Numbered from the stretch's first letter, positions 1 through 9,871 are shown. The stretch is DNA of 64,000 bases from Glaciecola sp. 33A (GCF_002836745.1 NZ_PJAR01000040.1:62001-126000), one strand, 5' to 3'. Notes: generated from the letters alone by a model not told the origin. Numbers and translations: made by a program.

Positions 1-2848
1 ACATCGGTTTAAGGCTTTCCATTACCTTGGCTTTATCACCCACCACTACCGTAATCATCTCATCAAGTTTCAGATGTTTAGCCGCGAGTAAATTCAGCTC
101 CGCTTTACCGATATCTGCTAAAATAGCGTTTTGCTCATCTACAAATGTCTTATCAAGACCGTAAGTCATAATTTCTGATAAGAAACCTAGTTTTTGATTA
201 GGCGTTTCGTACGCCCTAGCATCGCGCTGACCAATAGCACTTTTCATAAATACGAGCTCTTGATCTGTCATGCCTGCTTCTCTAAATGCGTTTATTTCAT
301 TTCTAAATTGTAAAATAGAATCCGCGGTCGTATCTGCACGAACGCCGGCCTGTGCTCTAAATACTCCTCTGAAATCATTACCGCTAAAGAACGAGCGTGC
401 ACCATAGGTATATCCTTTATCTTCCCGCAGATTAAGGTTAATACGGCTATTGAAAGCCCCGCCTAAGTTATAATTCATTAAGTCTGCGCGGTAATATTCA
501 CCTGTAGCGTCATAGTTCATAGCTCGCTTACCAATGCGGATTTCCGATTGCGCAGCGTCTGGCTTATCAATAAAGTACAGAGTACCGGCTGCTAACTCAG
601 GAAATGCATTAGCCGCTGAAACTGGGCTTGATTGACCTTTCCAATTATTAAGCACTTCTAAACGTTCGGTAATAACCGCACTATCTAGGTCGCTGACCAC
701 AATAACTTCGGCATTCGCTGGCCCATAATTCGAGCTGTAAAAAGCCTTTACGTCTGCAAGCGTTAGTTTTTCTACAGTAGCTATTGTTCCATTATTGGAG
801 TGAGAAAAACTATTATCCATGCCAAAAACCAATTTATTAAAGATTTCTGTAGCCATTGGGCTAGCATTCTTTTTAGCGTTTTTTAACCCTTCAATTTGCT
901 GTTTCTTTAAACGCTCAAAGTCAGCTTCATCAAACTTAGGTGACGTTAACTGTTCCATAGCAATGGCTAAAGTAGGCGCAAGATTTTTCGTTAAGGTTCT
1001 TATTCTAAGCGTTGTAAATTTCTCACCTGCACCAAAGTACACATTTGAGCCTAGTTTTTGCAGTTCGTTAGATAACTCTTCAGCACTCGACTGTAGGGTG
1101 TTTTCTCCCAGCATAGAGGCAGTTAAAGAAGCTAAACCAAGCTTGTCTATTGCTTCACGTGTCTGGCCAGCCGGAATACTTACTTGAATAGTTGTGGTCG
1201 GAACTTCGTCATTTACAGCTCCTAATACCTTGACCCCATTTTTGATTTCAACGCGGTATATATCAGGCACCTTGATACTCGGGTTTTTGCCTGGAGAAGG
1301 TATTACAGAACGATCAAAATCAGACACACCAGGGCGCAATACTAAGCTATTATCACCAGTGGTCTCTGGGATATTTCTTTCATAACGTTGCCAAGTATCT
1401 GCTTTAACAATACTGTTTGGCTGTCCTTTAGGCACGATACTCATAACAACAGAATGCTTGTCTTTTATATAGGCTTTGTAAACACGCATCACATCGTCTT
1501 TGGTAATATTTTCGTATCTAGTAATATCATCGCTAATACCATCTGGATTTGAACGATAGGTTTCATAGGCAGCTAGCTGGCTTACTTTTCCAGCGACGCT
1601 TTCTAGTCCGTAAACCATACCCGATATAATACCCGCCTTAACTCGCTCTAAATCATCATCGGTTGCGCCACCCCTGCTTTCGAATTCATCGAGCGAAGCA
1701 CGGATAATAGTTTCTAACTCAGTTAACGTGTTGCCGGGCGTAGGCAATGCTAGTAGAGAAAACTGACACGCTATCTCGCCGCAGGAATGACTTGCATTAG
1801 CTTGCACCGCTTTGCCGTTTTTTACCATGTTCTTATATAACAGCGACGTCTTACCGCTGCCCATAATAGACATAAGCACATCAAGTGGTGCTTCATCAGG
1901 ATGGTTTGCATGCACTGTTGGAAATGCCATATAAACTAAAGGCAAAGAAACATTATCTTCCATAGAAATATAACGGTCTTGATCTAGGGTTACCTTAGTG
2001 TACTCAGGCTTATTCACCTCAGGTCCTCGAGGGATCCCACCAAAATACTTTTTGACCCAAGCTAAAGTTTGCGCCTCGTCCATGTCGCCACCAATGGTTA
2101 AAGTGGCGTTATTTGGACCATACCAGCGTAAGAAGAATTTTTTCAGATCATTTAGGTTTGCACGATTGAGGTCTTCTATATAGCCAATAGTGGACCAAGA
2201 ATAAGGATGTCCCTCAGGGTAAAGCGCTTCGCCGACTCTTTCTCTAAGCAAACCATAAGGGCGATTATCATAATTTTGACCGCGTTCATTTTTAACGGTT
2301 TCACGCTGATTTTCGAATTTTTCTTTGGTAACGGCATCAAGGAAAAAGCCCATACGATCCGACTCTAACCACAACATGCGTTCTAGTTGATTAGATGGAA
2401 CCGTTTCATAATAATTAGTCCGGTCCGTGTTCGTAGAGCCATTCAGTGTGCCACCTGATTCGGTGATCAACCCAAAATGTTGCTCATCCGCAACATTCTC
2501 CGAGCCTTGAAACATCATGTGTTCGAAAAAGTGGGCAAAACCTGACTTGCCAGGCTCTTCGCGACCAGAACCCACATGGTAAGTAATGTCTACGTGCACC
2601 AATGGGTCTGAGTTATCGGGATGTAATACAATAGTCAGGCCATTGTCGAGTACATATTTGTTGAAAGGAATAACTATTTCACCCTCTGTTTTAGTCACAG
2701 TAGCGAGTTTGTTAATGCCAGCAGGTAAGGCGATAGTTTGTGTAACCGCAGTTGGAGAAGTCGCATCCTTTGGGGCATTTTGCGTATCGCAGCCGCTTAG
2801 ACCAATTAAGGCGGCTATGCCTGTTGTTAACAGTATCTGTTTTCTCAT
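1..2848 (-). CDS. M16-family zinc metallopeptidase lipoprotein (3' end beyond the window)
   Basis: The protein starts at the ATG at 2848-2846 and stays open for 949 codons to the window edge, so its C-terminus is missing. A lipobox ending at Cys20 (LSGC) predicts an outer-membrane or periplasmic lipoprotein. The inverzincin motif HFFEH lies at residues 106-110, followed by the downstream Glu region (ETVKNERGQ). This is the catalytic zinc site of pitrilysin/insulinase-type peptidases. The second half, containing GGAFNSRINLNLREDKGYTYG, resembles the inactive M16 C-terminal domain, giving the two-domain clam-shell of about 930-960 residues. It probably degrades peptides in the periplasm. It appears monocistronic, with a gene-free gap upstream. 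The family call is firm; the substrate is unknown. Confidence 0.93.
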   Translation of the reverse strand, partial: MRKQILLTTGIAALIGLSGCDTQNAPKDATSPTAVTQTIALPAGINKLATVTKTEGEIVIPFNKYVLDNGLTIVLHPDNSDPLVHVDITYHVGSGREEPGKSGFAHFFEHMMFQGSENVADEQHFGLITESGGTLNGSTNTDRTNYYETVPSNQLERMLWLESDRMGFFLDAVTKEKFENQRETVKNERGQNYDNRPYGLLRERVGEALYPEGHPYSWSTIGYIEDLNRANLNDLKKFFLRWYGPNNATLTIGGDMDEAQTLAWVKKYFGGIPRGPEVNKPEYTKVTLDQDRYISMEDNVSLPLVYMAFPTVHANHPDEAPLDVLMSIMGSGKTSLLYKNMVKNGKAVQANASHSCGEIACQFSLLALPTPGNTLTELETIIRASLDEFESRGGATDDDLERVKAGIISGMVYGLESVAGKVSQLAAYETYRSNPDGISDDITRYENITKDDVMRVYKAYIKDKHSVVMSIVPKGQPNSIVKADTWQRYERNIPETTGDNSLVLRPGVSDFDRSVIPSPGKNPSIKVPDIYRVEIKNGVKVLGAVNDEVPTTTIQVSIPAGQTREAIDKLGLASLTASMLGENTLQSSAEELSNELQKLGSNVYFGAGEKFTTLRIRTLTKNLAPTLAIAMEQLTSPKFDEADFERLKKQQIEGLKNAKKNASPMATEIFNKLVFGMDNSFSHSNNGTIATVEKLTLADVKAFYSSNYGPANAEVIVVSDLDSAVITERLEVLNNWKGQSSPVSAANAFPELAAGTLYFIDKPDAAQSEIRIGKRAMNYDATGEYYRADLMNYNLGGAFNSRINLNLREDKGYTYGARSFFSGNDFRGVFRAQAGVRADTTADSILQFRNEINAFREAGMTDQELVFMKSAIGQRDARAYETPNQKLGFLSEIMTYGLDKTFVDEQNAILADIGKAELNLLAAKHLKLDEMITVVVGDKAKVMESLKPM

Positions 2849-3178
2849 AAAACTATATACACTCGTTGATAATTAAACACAAGACTAAGAATAAACGATG
2901 CACCCGATCTATTCAACAGACATCGATTTGGTTGCGCATAGGGTATATAGCCTGATTTCTGAAACGCGATGATGACAAATAGAATTAGGCTTTAGGTGGT
3001 ATAGGGTGCGGTTTTTTGTAATCAAATATGAGGGATCTAGTTCCCACACGCACGTTCGCTTGCACTCCTAGTGTAAACATTTAATAACAGCAAAAATGTA
3101 AGTTTTACGATACGCTGCTAATAAAAGTGAACATCTCATCGAATGAAATGTTCAATTGCTTATTTAATGCATAGATCT
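2849..3178. other. Intergenic region between M16 peptidase and hydrolase genes
   Basis: About 330 bases with no convincing gene. It must hold the promoter of the leftward M16 gene at its left end and the 3' region of the hydrolase at its right. I see no strong stem-loop followed by a T tract and no coding-like reading frame. Confidence 0.5.
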
Positions 3179-4198
3179 TTATTCGGGGCCAATTTTCTTA
3201 GATGGGTCATTACGCTTAAACCAACCGCGCAGAATTGCCTCGGTTGCTATTGGACGGTCACGAAAGAAACCATGAGCAGCCCCAGGCACAACACCGAGTT
3301 CCGCTCCAGGAGTTAGCGTCACATAATCTTGAACCGTGTCGATACGAGCAGAGTCGTACTGTCCTACTAGAAACATCGTTTGCTTGCCGTCGATCCGCTG
3401 TAAAAGCTGCACCGCATCGTAAGTCTTAAGTGAGCCTGTTGATGTAAATTCACTGGGTCCCCACATTGCATTATAGATTACAGGATTGAAGCCATTGCCG
3501 CCAATTTGAGCGGCATATGCGACAGCCTCTTTGCTCGGGGCTACGGCTGCATAAAATTGGGAATATAGCGCTGTGTACGCTTTGTCACATTCGCTGTCTG
3601 GTGGCGGTGTTTTTGTTTCACAAGCGCCAAGCGTTAATTTAACTTTTTTGGCTGCCTTTTGGACCAGTAAGTTGGCGTCCGTGATCCAATGCGGCGTAGA
3701 AATGAAAGTACCGCCAAGAACCGTAGACGCAACATGTTGCGGATAACGAGCAGTATATTCTAGGGCGATTGCTGATCCCCAGCTGTGGCCGACTAAGTGC
3801 CAACGTTCTGCTCCAAGTTTCAGTCTGACTGCTTCGAGCTCTTCAACAAACCGTTCAACGCGCCAATTTGCAGGATCGTTTGGTTGCTCAGACTTACCAC
3901 TATCCAGTTGATCATAAAGAATTATTGGGCGTTCATCTGCAAGATTCAATATGCCCGCAAAAGAGTTATGTGTTCCCCCTGGACCACCGTGAATGAAAAC
4001 CGCCGGTATTGTTTTTTTACTAATGATCCCATTCACTCGAACGTATACTTTGCCCCCTTCAACCGCAACCATCAGTTCTTGATCTGGCTGTGCATAAGCA
4101 GCGGCTAAAGTATCTTCTTTTGCCATTGCATTAGGCATAAGTATTAGCGACGCGGTGACTATACATAGCGTCATAAAAAATGTTGAGCGTGATTCCAT
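3179..4198 (-). CDS. Secreted alpha/beta hydrolase, proline iminopeptidase-like (S33)
   Basis: 339 residues with a signal peptide cut near Ala-Met-Ala-Lys (about residue 26), so the protein is exported. The oxyanion-hole motif HGGPGG starts at residue 70, the nucleophile elbow GHSWGS puts the catalytic Ser at 139, and the likely acid and base are Asp282 (GQYDS) and His309 (GAAHGF). This layout is that of S33 prolyl aminopeptidases and related hydrolases. The precise substrate cannot be read from sequence; removal of N-terminal proline from peptides is the family default. The gene lies 73 bases downstream of an APC-like permease on the same strand, so peptide trimming and amino-acid uptake may be co-transcribed. 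That link is inference. Confidence 0.85.
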   Translation of the reverse strand: MESRSTFFMTLCIVTASLILMPNAMAKEDTLAAAYAQPDQELMVAVEGGKVYVRVNGIISKKTIPAVFIHGGPGGTHNSFAGILNLADERPIILYDQLDSGKSEQPNDPANWRVERFVEELEAVRLKLGAERWHLVGHSWGSAIALEYTARYPQHVASTVLGGTFISTPHWITDANLLVQKAAKKVKLTLGACETKTPPPDSECDKAYTALYSQFYAAVAPSKEAVAYAAQIGGNGFNPVIYNAMWGPSEFTSTGSLKTYDAVQLLQRIDGKQTMFLVGQYDSARIDTVQDYVTLTPGAELGVVPGAAHGFFRDRPIATEAILRGWFKRNDPSKKIGPE

Positions 4199-4271
4199 TT
4201 AACTTACCTCTTTGTGTTTATGAAGCTCTGCAAACGCTTCGCAGACTGATCCACCGATCAGGGCCTAAAGT

Positions 4272-5468
4272 CTACTCGACAGGTGTCCCGAATACAATAA
4301 TTGCCAGCCCTAGAATGCCTAGGGTCGCGGATCCGCTTACTTTAAATGACCAGCCCGATTGTGACCAACTTCCCTTGGCTGCAATGAACGCCTGTAATGC
4401 ATAGTAGAATGCGAACGCACGTGATGCATAGCTGATAATTTCGAACACGCTCATTGCCCATGTCAGAATTAATCCGATGCCCACGAGTGCGCTGTACCCT
4501 GCTCTTGGTGAGATCCGTCCCTTGGTAAGTTCGGCAATTAGACCACCTGAACCGCCTGTATCTGCGACTGCTGCACTGAATTGGGCGCTAATTGCAGCCA
4601 CAATCAAGAGTAGCGGCAATACTGGGGCAACGATCGCCATCAGATCGATAATCGCAGTTTCACTTAGCTGTAAATTTTCAGGGGCGAATACGTAGCTTAA
4701 AAAAACAATATAGACTAAATAGATAGCAGTTGAGATCCATTGCGCTAATCGCATAGACTGAATTCTGGTTTGGGCTTGGTATTCATCCCCCAAATATCGG
4801 GATGTTTCAAACCCTTGCACCGTCACAAGCAAGCCTGCGATCAAAGCAACTGCTTGCCACCCTGAGACTGTTGCAGGTTCAATTATCAGTTCATGGGCTG
4901 CAGCTTTGTCAATAAAAAACCAGCCAAGACCACATAAAAGCCCGGCGATGATAGCGAGCTTAATTGTGACCGTGATCTGCTCCATATGCTCCAGCGCTTG
5001 GAATCCCTGCGTCCATCCAACGACCAGAATCACCACAAAGACAGCACTTGTGAGCAGCTGCGCACTGAACGCATCGTTTAATGGTGTCAGGCTGACTGCA
5101 AACGCCCCAAGTAGGTTTAGATAATAAGCGACCGAAATAATATAGGCGAATGCAAGGATCCAAGACGAAGCGGTTTCAAGACGGTCCTCGAGAGAACTTC
5201 GAACACCGCTGCATTCCTCAAGGCGCGCAATATTAAAGCGGATAGTAGAGCCAAAAAGGTAAGCAATCACGCATAATACAATCATGACAAGCGGTGCATG
5301 TTGGCCGAAGGAAGATATTAGGATCGGACCCAGTACCAAAAAGCCACTGCCAATAATGGAAGCCAATGGTGTAATAGTGGCGCGCCAGAGAATGGCTTTA
5401 GCTAGTTTAGGGTAAAGTAACAACGCACCAACGGCGATGGTGACAAGAACAATTAGATAATTTAACAT
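4272..5468 (-). CDS. Multi-pass inner-membrane protein, APC-superfamily-like permease
   Basis: 398 residues, almost entirely hydrophobic, with about 11 predicted membrane segments. The first segment region carries IIGSGF, which resembles the unwound GSG substrate-binding motif of TM1 in amino-acid/polyamine/organocation transporters. A periplasm-facing or loop segment with charged residues follows near residues 75-90 (RLEECSGVRSSLEDR). It is a little shorter than typical 430-500-residue APC permeases. It is followed on the same strand by a secreted peptidase-like hydrolase, which suggests uptake of an amino acid or a small peptide product. Family assignment is tentative; it could be an uncharacterised membrane family with the same fold. 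Confidence 0.6.
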   Translation of the reverse strand: MLNYLIVLVTIAVGALLLYPKLAKAILWRATITPLASIIGSGFLVLGPILISSFGQHAPLVMIVLCVIAYLFGSTIRFNIARLEECSGVRSSLEDRLETASSWILAFAYIISVAYYLNLLGAFAVSLTPLNDAFSAQLLTSAVFVVILVVGWTQGFQALEHMEQITVTIKLAIIAGLLCGLGWFFIDKAAAHELIIEPATVSGWQAVALIAGLLVTVQGFETSRYLGDEYQAQTRIQSMRLAQWISTAIYLVYIVFLSYVFAPENLQLSETAIIDLMAIVAPVLPLLLIVAAISAQFSAAVADTGGSGGLIAELTKGRISPRAGYSALVGIGLILTWAMSVFEIISYASRAFAFYYALQAFIAAKGSWSQSGWSFKVSGSATLGILGLAIIVFGTPVE

Positions 5469-5585
5469 TAAGCCCTCTAAGCCTCTATTACAAGCGTGCT
5501 CTACATAAAAAGCGAGGTAACATCAGCGACTATTTCTGTATCGTCTATTGTTTTGTGATCCATCAAACCTATCAGTAACATCACG

Positions 5586-6434
5586 TTAGTCTGTAACCAC
5601 AACTTCATAGACTTTGTTATACAGGGGATTACTTACAGGTGACCAGTCGCCGTCTTTCGTATAGACGTTTGATACATTGAGCTTTTTAAGACTCTCTATA
5701 CTATAAAAAAAGCCGTAATACTTATACGCAAGATACACCTGCTCGTAATCACCGACTTGCCCTAGGTAAGGAATATCCCTATCCATATTTGCATTAACAT
5801 TGGTATATAACTGGTCTTCCAAATCAATTAAAAATTGGAGTCGCTGTTGGGCGGTGATGGTCTGGCAGTCACCATTCATATTTAGAACTTGGCCAATTGC
5901 ACAGCGGCTTCCATAATTTAAGGCTATTGCCTCACGCTGCGCTGATGCAGATTCAATAGTTACCACACCTTCATAATCGGCTCTTCCAAAAGTGGTTCCT
6001 GGTTCAGCGTTAGAAGCGTCGGCTTGCTCCATTAATGATAGGAAATTAGCTTGTCGAGGACCGCCATGGAAGATAACGAGGGAATTTTTGTTGAGAATTT
6101 TAGTTTCACCGGCTAAAAATACATAATTGGCGCAGCTAGAAATACACAGGTTGGCCACCTCCACGGTCATCCGGTTTTCATGAATGAAGTTACCCATGTC
6201 GATACCCGCATAAAGACTGCCACCATTGCTGTTTACCAACAAGCGGTCGCCGGGTCGATATAGTCGCTTAAATTTTTCAACCCGCTGCATATCGATAGGA
6301 CCAAAGTATTGAATAACGCCGCTATTTAAGCGTTTAACACCACTAATATCGGGCCCGAGCATAGTAGAGAAAAACCAAGTTAGCCCTGCCAGCATAGCAG
6401 CAAAAAATAAAATTGTTTTTAATGCGCCACTCAA
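5586..6434 (-). CDS. Membrane-anchored ClpP-like periplasmic protein
   Basis: 282 residues. One N-terminal membrane segment (about residues 7-25) is followed by a ClpP/crotonase-fold domain. The fold shows in NSNGGSLYAG (residues about 69-78), which matches the glycine-rich oxyanion strand of ClpP-like proteases, and in LCISSCANYVFLAG, where a Ser precedes Cys-Ala as in the SCAS-type nucleophile motif. HGG follows about 25 residues later and may supply the catalytic His. It resembles conserved predicted periplasmic proteins of the COG3904 type. It lies 10 bases downstream of the response-regulator gene, so it is very likely part of the two-component operon and may act in envelope stress. Catalytic activity is not proven. 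Confidence 0.7.
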   Translation of the reverse strand: MSGALKTILFFAAMLAGLTWFFSTMLGPDISGVKRLNSGVIQYFGPIDMQRVEKFKRLYRPGDRLLVNSNGGSLYAGIDMGNFIHENRMTVEVANLCISSCANYVFLAGETKILNKNSLVIFHGGPRQANFLSLMEQADASNAEPGTTFGRADYEGVVTIESASAQREAIALNYGSRCAIGQVLNMNGDCQTITAQQRLQFLIDLEDQLYTNVNANMDRDIPYLGQVGDYEQVYLAYKYYGFFYSIESLKKLNVSNVYTKDGDWSPVSNPLYNKVYEVVVTD

Positions 6435-6444
6435 CTGATAATAC

Positions 6445-7092
6445 TCAAATTAGACCTAACTCTATTGCTTTTAGCACTGCTCGCGTGCGGTCACGGACAC
6501 CTAATTTTGCTAGGATACTTGAAACTTGGTTTTTGATCGTACCTTCCGATTTAAAAAGGCTTTCTGCCATTTCTCTATTGCTACAACCGGAGGCCATTAA
6601 GCGCAAAATCTCAGTTTCACGCTGCGATAAAGGCTCGGGTATTTCGCTAGATTCAAAATCACCTTTAATGCCTTGTAGTCCTTGAATAAGTCGTTCGGTG
6701 ATTGCGGGTTGTATTAGGGTTTTGCCTGCATCGACGGTCTTAATAGCCTCAACTAATGTTTCCAGTGAAACGTCTTTTAATAAATAGCCTTTTGCACCCG
6801 CTTTAATCGCCTTGATAACCGATTCGTGATCATCGAAGGTAGTCAACATTATTACTGGGATTTTAATACAAAGTTCATTTAGTTTTAAGAGTGTTTGAAT
6901 ACCATCTAAGTTGGGCATTCTAATATCCATCAAAATAATGTCTATTTTGACTTCTTGATCCTGGATCACAGCAATCGCGTGCAGTCCATCGTTTGCTTGT
7001 GCTACTACCTTTACGCTATCTGACAACCCCAAAAGACTGTTTATACCTTGTCTAACTAGGGTTTGGTCATCCACCAATAATACATTAATCAT
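6445..7092 (-). CDS. NarL/LuxR-family response regulator
   Basis: 215 residues. The receiver domain (1-120) has the acidic pair at VDD (residues 8-9), the phosphoacceptor Asp56 in LMDIRMP, the Thr in MLTTF and a conserved Lys in YLLKDVS. The C-terminal helix-turn-helix domain (about 150-215) has the LuxR signature with LSQRETEIL and GTIKNQVSSIL. The gene start overlaps the upstream histidine kinase gene by 8 bases, which shows translational coupling. It should bind DNA as a dimer when phosphorylated by that kinase. The pairing resembles DesK/DesR or LiaS/LiaR systems that sense membrane or cell-envelope state. The regulon may include the ClpP-like gene just downstream. Confidence 0.92.
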   Translation of the reverse strand: MINVLLVDDQTLVRQGINSLLGLSDSVKVVAQANDGLHAIAVIQDQEVKIDIILMDIRMPNLDGIQTLLKLNELCIKIPVIMLTTFDDHESVIKAIKAGAKGYLLKDVSLETLVEAIKTVDAGKTLIQPAITERLIQGLQGIKGDFESSEIPEPLSQRETEILRLMASGCSNREMAESLFKSEGTIKNQVSSILAKLGVRDRTRAVLKAIELGLI

Positions 7093-8344
7093 GATCGAGA
7101 ACCGGCACCTTAATGTCGGTTATAAACGCCGCATTATTTAAGGTGAAAACCACGCTTCCTTTTATCTGTTTGAGTCGTTCTTGCATTCCTTTCAGTCCAT
7201 TTCCAAGTATAAAATTCGGCTTGATGTCGGTTGTTTTTGATTTTTTTTGTTGCTTCGAAAGTGCTGCTTCAATCGATAATGTCAACAGCCCTTCGGTTTG
7301 TAAAAAAGCAATATGCACATTTTTAGCATGACTGTGTTTTAATGCGTTGGTCATACTTTCTTGAATACACCGGGTCAGAACATCTGCCGTATTAACATCA
7401 GTAATGGTGATGTCGCCGGGATAATCAAGGCTCACATTGATATTTGGCAAGCGCTCAGTCATTGCGATTATTGCTTGTTTAATATTTAGGTTAGACTTCA
7501 TGCGAATATCGGATACCGCCTCACGAACATCACTCAACAGCAGCTTAGACAAACTGTGGCATTGCTCGATAGAGTCTTTTATTGCTTTTTTGCTTGATTC
7601 ATCCGATAAACCAACATTCAATTTCTCAAGCTGGCGCCCGGCAACTTGCAGGTTAATTGTTAACGCAGTGAGATGATGACCAAGCAGATCGTGTATGTTT
7701 CTGGCAATACGCACTCGCTCAGCTTGTTCGGCGGCTTGCCCTAAAAGTTGCTGAGTTGATATTAGCTCCAAGTTAATCATCTCGACTTTTTCACGGCTCT
7801 CTTTGGCTTTAATAGTGCTGGCTACCATGACTAATGCAAATAGATTAAAGGTCCAAAACAGCATTGCGGTAACACCCATACCAACGAAATCCCAATATAA
7901 ACCATAAACTAAATAAAGTGTTAAGGACCAAATTGGCGAGAGTATGAATGCCGTCTTTATCTTCATGAAGTTGGGAAGGATGGCGCTCCAAACAACCATC
8001 AATATAGCGGTATAAACAAAGGGAACAACAAAATAAACAGCGATGACAATAATGAACGTAGTGACGAGCAAAAAAAGTCGTACGCTGGTTGCATTTTTGT
8101 ATTCAGTTTTTCGACAAAGTAGTAACCAAAAGAATAAATAACTAAGAAACAAAACAGCAGCTAAAGCCACTTGAGTATTTGAAATTGACGTCCACATCAA
8201 CATAGAATAAAGGGAGGCTGCACTAACCAATAACCACGTAAAAATAGCAGAAGCACGCTCTATGCTGATGTTTGCTTTGAGTCTGCGATAAAACGCAGCT
8301 ATTGATTCATTGTTAATCTGACTTTCCATATAACCAATTTCCAT
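7085..8344 (-). CDS. DesK/NarX-type membrane sensor histidine kinase (HisKA_3)
   Basis: 419 residues. The N-terminal half contains about six hydrophobic segments (residues 33-185) with only short connecting loops, so the stimulus is probably sensed in the membrane. A coiled-coil linker leads to the HisKA_3 dimerisation domain with phospho-His208 in RIARNIHDLLGHHL. The ATPase domain follows, with NALKHS as the N box and GNGLKGMQERL as the G box. This arrangement is typical of kinases paired with NarL-type regulators, and its partner overlaps it downstream. An alternative start lies five codons later (Met6). The signal is unknown; DesK-like proteins often sense membrane fluidity. Confidence 0.9.
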   Translation of the reverse strand: MEIGYMESQINNESIAAFYRRLKANISIERASAIFTWLLVSAASLYSMLMWTSISNTQVALAAVLFLSYLFFWLLLCRKTEYKNATSVRLFLLVTTFIIVIAVYFVVPFVYTAILMVVWSAILPNFMKIKTAFILSPIWSLTLYLVYGLYWDFVGMGVTAMLFWTFNLFALVMVASTIKAKESREKVEMINLELISTQQLLGQAAEQAERVRIARNIHDLLGHHLTALTINLQVAGRQLEKLNVGLSDESSKKAIKDSIEQCHSLSKLLLSDVREAVSDIRMKSNLNIKQAIIAMTERLPNINVSLDYPGDITITDVNTADVLTRCIQESMTNALKHSHAKNVHIAFLQTEGLLTLSIEAALSKQQKKSKTTDIKPNFILGNGLKGMQERLKQIKGSVVFTLNNAAFITDIKVPVLDHD

Positions 8345-8447
8345 GCGTTATTAATTTGAGTTATGTCGGCGCTTTTCTGTTGTTGAGCATATCAGTCAGA
8401 TATATTGAAGTGCGATAGGCCAAAAGTCACTTTTTAAGTGATGACTT

Positions 8448-8935
8448 GTGGCACTCATTTCATTCATTCCCAGAAAATACAAAAGCCCCATTGACATCGT
8501 TAATGACCAAAATGGTCTACACAACTTGGGGTTTTGCTATGTCATACATTCACTTCAGCTTATCCTACACATTTTATTTGGAACAGCGGCATTAATTTTT
8601 TTGGGGTGCCTATATTTACTCAAAAAGGTAAACTTAATCACGTTAAATTTGGTCGTTATTACGCCAATAATATGTACATAGTTGCGGGCACTGGCGCTTT
8701 AATGGCGATAATGGTGCTGACAATCCCGCTGGTCATTAGAGCTGGCATGATTTCAGAGAATACAGACACTGAAAGGTTTGTACAGATGATCCGGATTTTT
8801 TGGGTATTCTTATTATATTTCAGCATAATGAATATTTGCTATTAACATTGAAAGTAAAACAGCGCGAGTTGAGATTTTTGGCCGGGCATCGGCAAGCTTG
8901 TGCACTGGGTTTTGTTTCCATCGATGCGGTTCTAT
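8448..8935 (+). pseudogene. Frameshifted, truncated DUF2306-like membrane protein gene
   Basis: One frame encodes LILHILFGTAALIFLG and runs into LYLLKK. The next frame continues GKLNHVKFGRYYANNMYIV with a following hydrophobic segment. Joined by one extra base in the A5 run at 8622-8626, they give a continuous segment like the first half of DUF2306-type proteins (HILxGxxALxxG...KKGKLHxxxGRIY). A second frame change near 8840 would extend it with LLTLKVKQRELRFLAGHRQ. The second half of the family domain is absent. I read this as a decaying gene. A sequencing error could explain one frameshift but not the missing C-terminal half. Confidence 0.5.
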
Positions 8936-9119
8936 AACATGGTCGTTCCTAAAATTTTGCGTGTGGATCAGAATAGTAATTTAGTGCTAAAAGAAAGGTA
9001 AGTAAGTCATCAGCAAACTGATCTCTAGGCTCCAGCCCTGCGTAAAATATCCTTATTATCATCACGATAAAGAGCAAAACTGAACGTGATGAAACAGGCT
9101 TAAAATTTAAGGTACTTTT

Positions 9120-9833
9120 ATGTTCATTAACATTCTTATCACTCTGACATTGGTTCTGGCACCCACTCAAATCCAAGCAGATATTAATAACAATGAACCC
9201 TATTACCAAATAGGTGAGCCTAGTCGCGATGGTATCGGTAAATTTTATATGGGCCGAGAAATATCCCATGTTATGGGGCATCTTGGTGCTGGTTGGCTCG
9301 AGCGTCCCAAACGCGAGCGCGAGGAGGGCACTGATTTGTTACTCCAAAACTTATCTTTAAAGGCGACAGATTATGTCGTCGACCTAGGCGCTGGTACCGG
9401 TTACTTTAGTTTCCCTATGGCTTTGCAATTAACAGCGGGCAGAGTACTGGCCGTCGATATAGCGCCTGAAATGCTCAAACTCATCGAGCAGCGAAAATCA
9501 GCCGACGGAGTTGAAAATATTGATGTCATACTGGCCAGTGAACGCTCTCCTAATATTCCAGATGCAAGTGTTGACGTGGTGTTACTGGTCGATGCTTACC
9601 ATGAGTTTTCGTATCCGCGCGAGGTGATGGCTGGAGTAGTTAAAGGCTTAAAGCAGGGCGGCCGGGTGATACTGGTTGAATACCGCGGTGAGGACAGTAG
9701 TGTTCCGATCAAGCGTCTACATAAAATGACACAACTACAAGCTAAAAAAGAAATGAGCGCGGTCGGCTTGAAATGGTTACGTACCGACGACTATTTGCCG
9801 CAGCAGCACGTCATGATATTTACCAAAATATAA
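9120..9833 (+). CDS. Class I SAM-dependent methyltransferase with signal peptide
   Basis: 237 residues. The N-terminus (about 20 residues ending LAPTQIQA) looks like a cleavable signal peptide, which is odd for an enzyme that needs cytoplasmic S-adenosylmethionine. Motif I is VVDLGAGTGYF (about residues 82-92), the acidic motif II residue is in VLAVDIAPEM, and motif IV is VVLLVDAYHEF. These define a class I Rossmann-fold methyltransferase of the UbiE/Methyltransf_11 type. A GxMG-rich segment (IGKFYMGREISHVMGHLGAGW) precedes the fold. The gene stands alone. The substrate is unknown. The leader could instead be a membrane anchor. Confidence 0.8.
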   Translation: MFINILITLTLVLAPTQIQADINNNEPYYQIGEPSRDGIGKFYMGREISHVMGHLGAGWLERPKREREEGTDLLLQNLSLKATDYVVDLGAGTGYFSFPMALQLTAGRVLAVDIAPEMLKLIEQRKSADGVENIDVILASERSPNIPDASVDVVLLVDAYHEFSYPREVMAGVVKGLKQGGRVILVEYRGEDSSVPIKRLHKMTQLQAKKEMSAVGLKWLRTDDYLPQQHVMIFTKI

Positions 9834-9871
9834 GGCTCATTTTCATTTTTTAATTCAGAGGAACAGGTCTT

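Noticed and set aside
819-2876. Several plus-strand open frames in the first 2.9 kb
   Set aside because: They are antisense to the M16 peptidase gene, whose long frame and motifs are clear.
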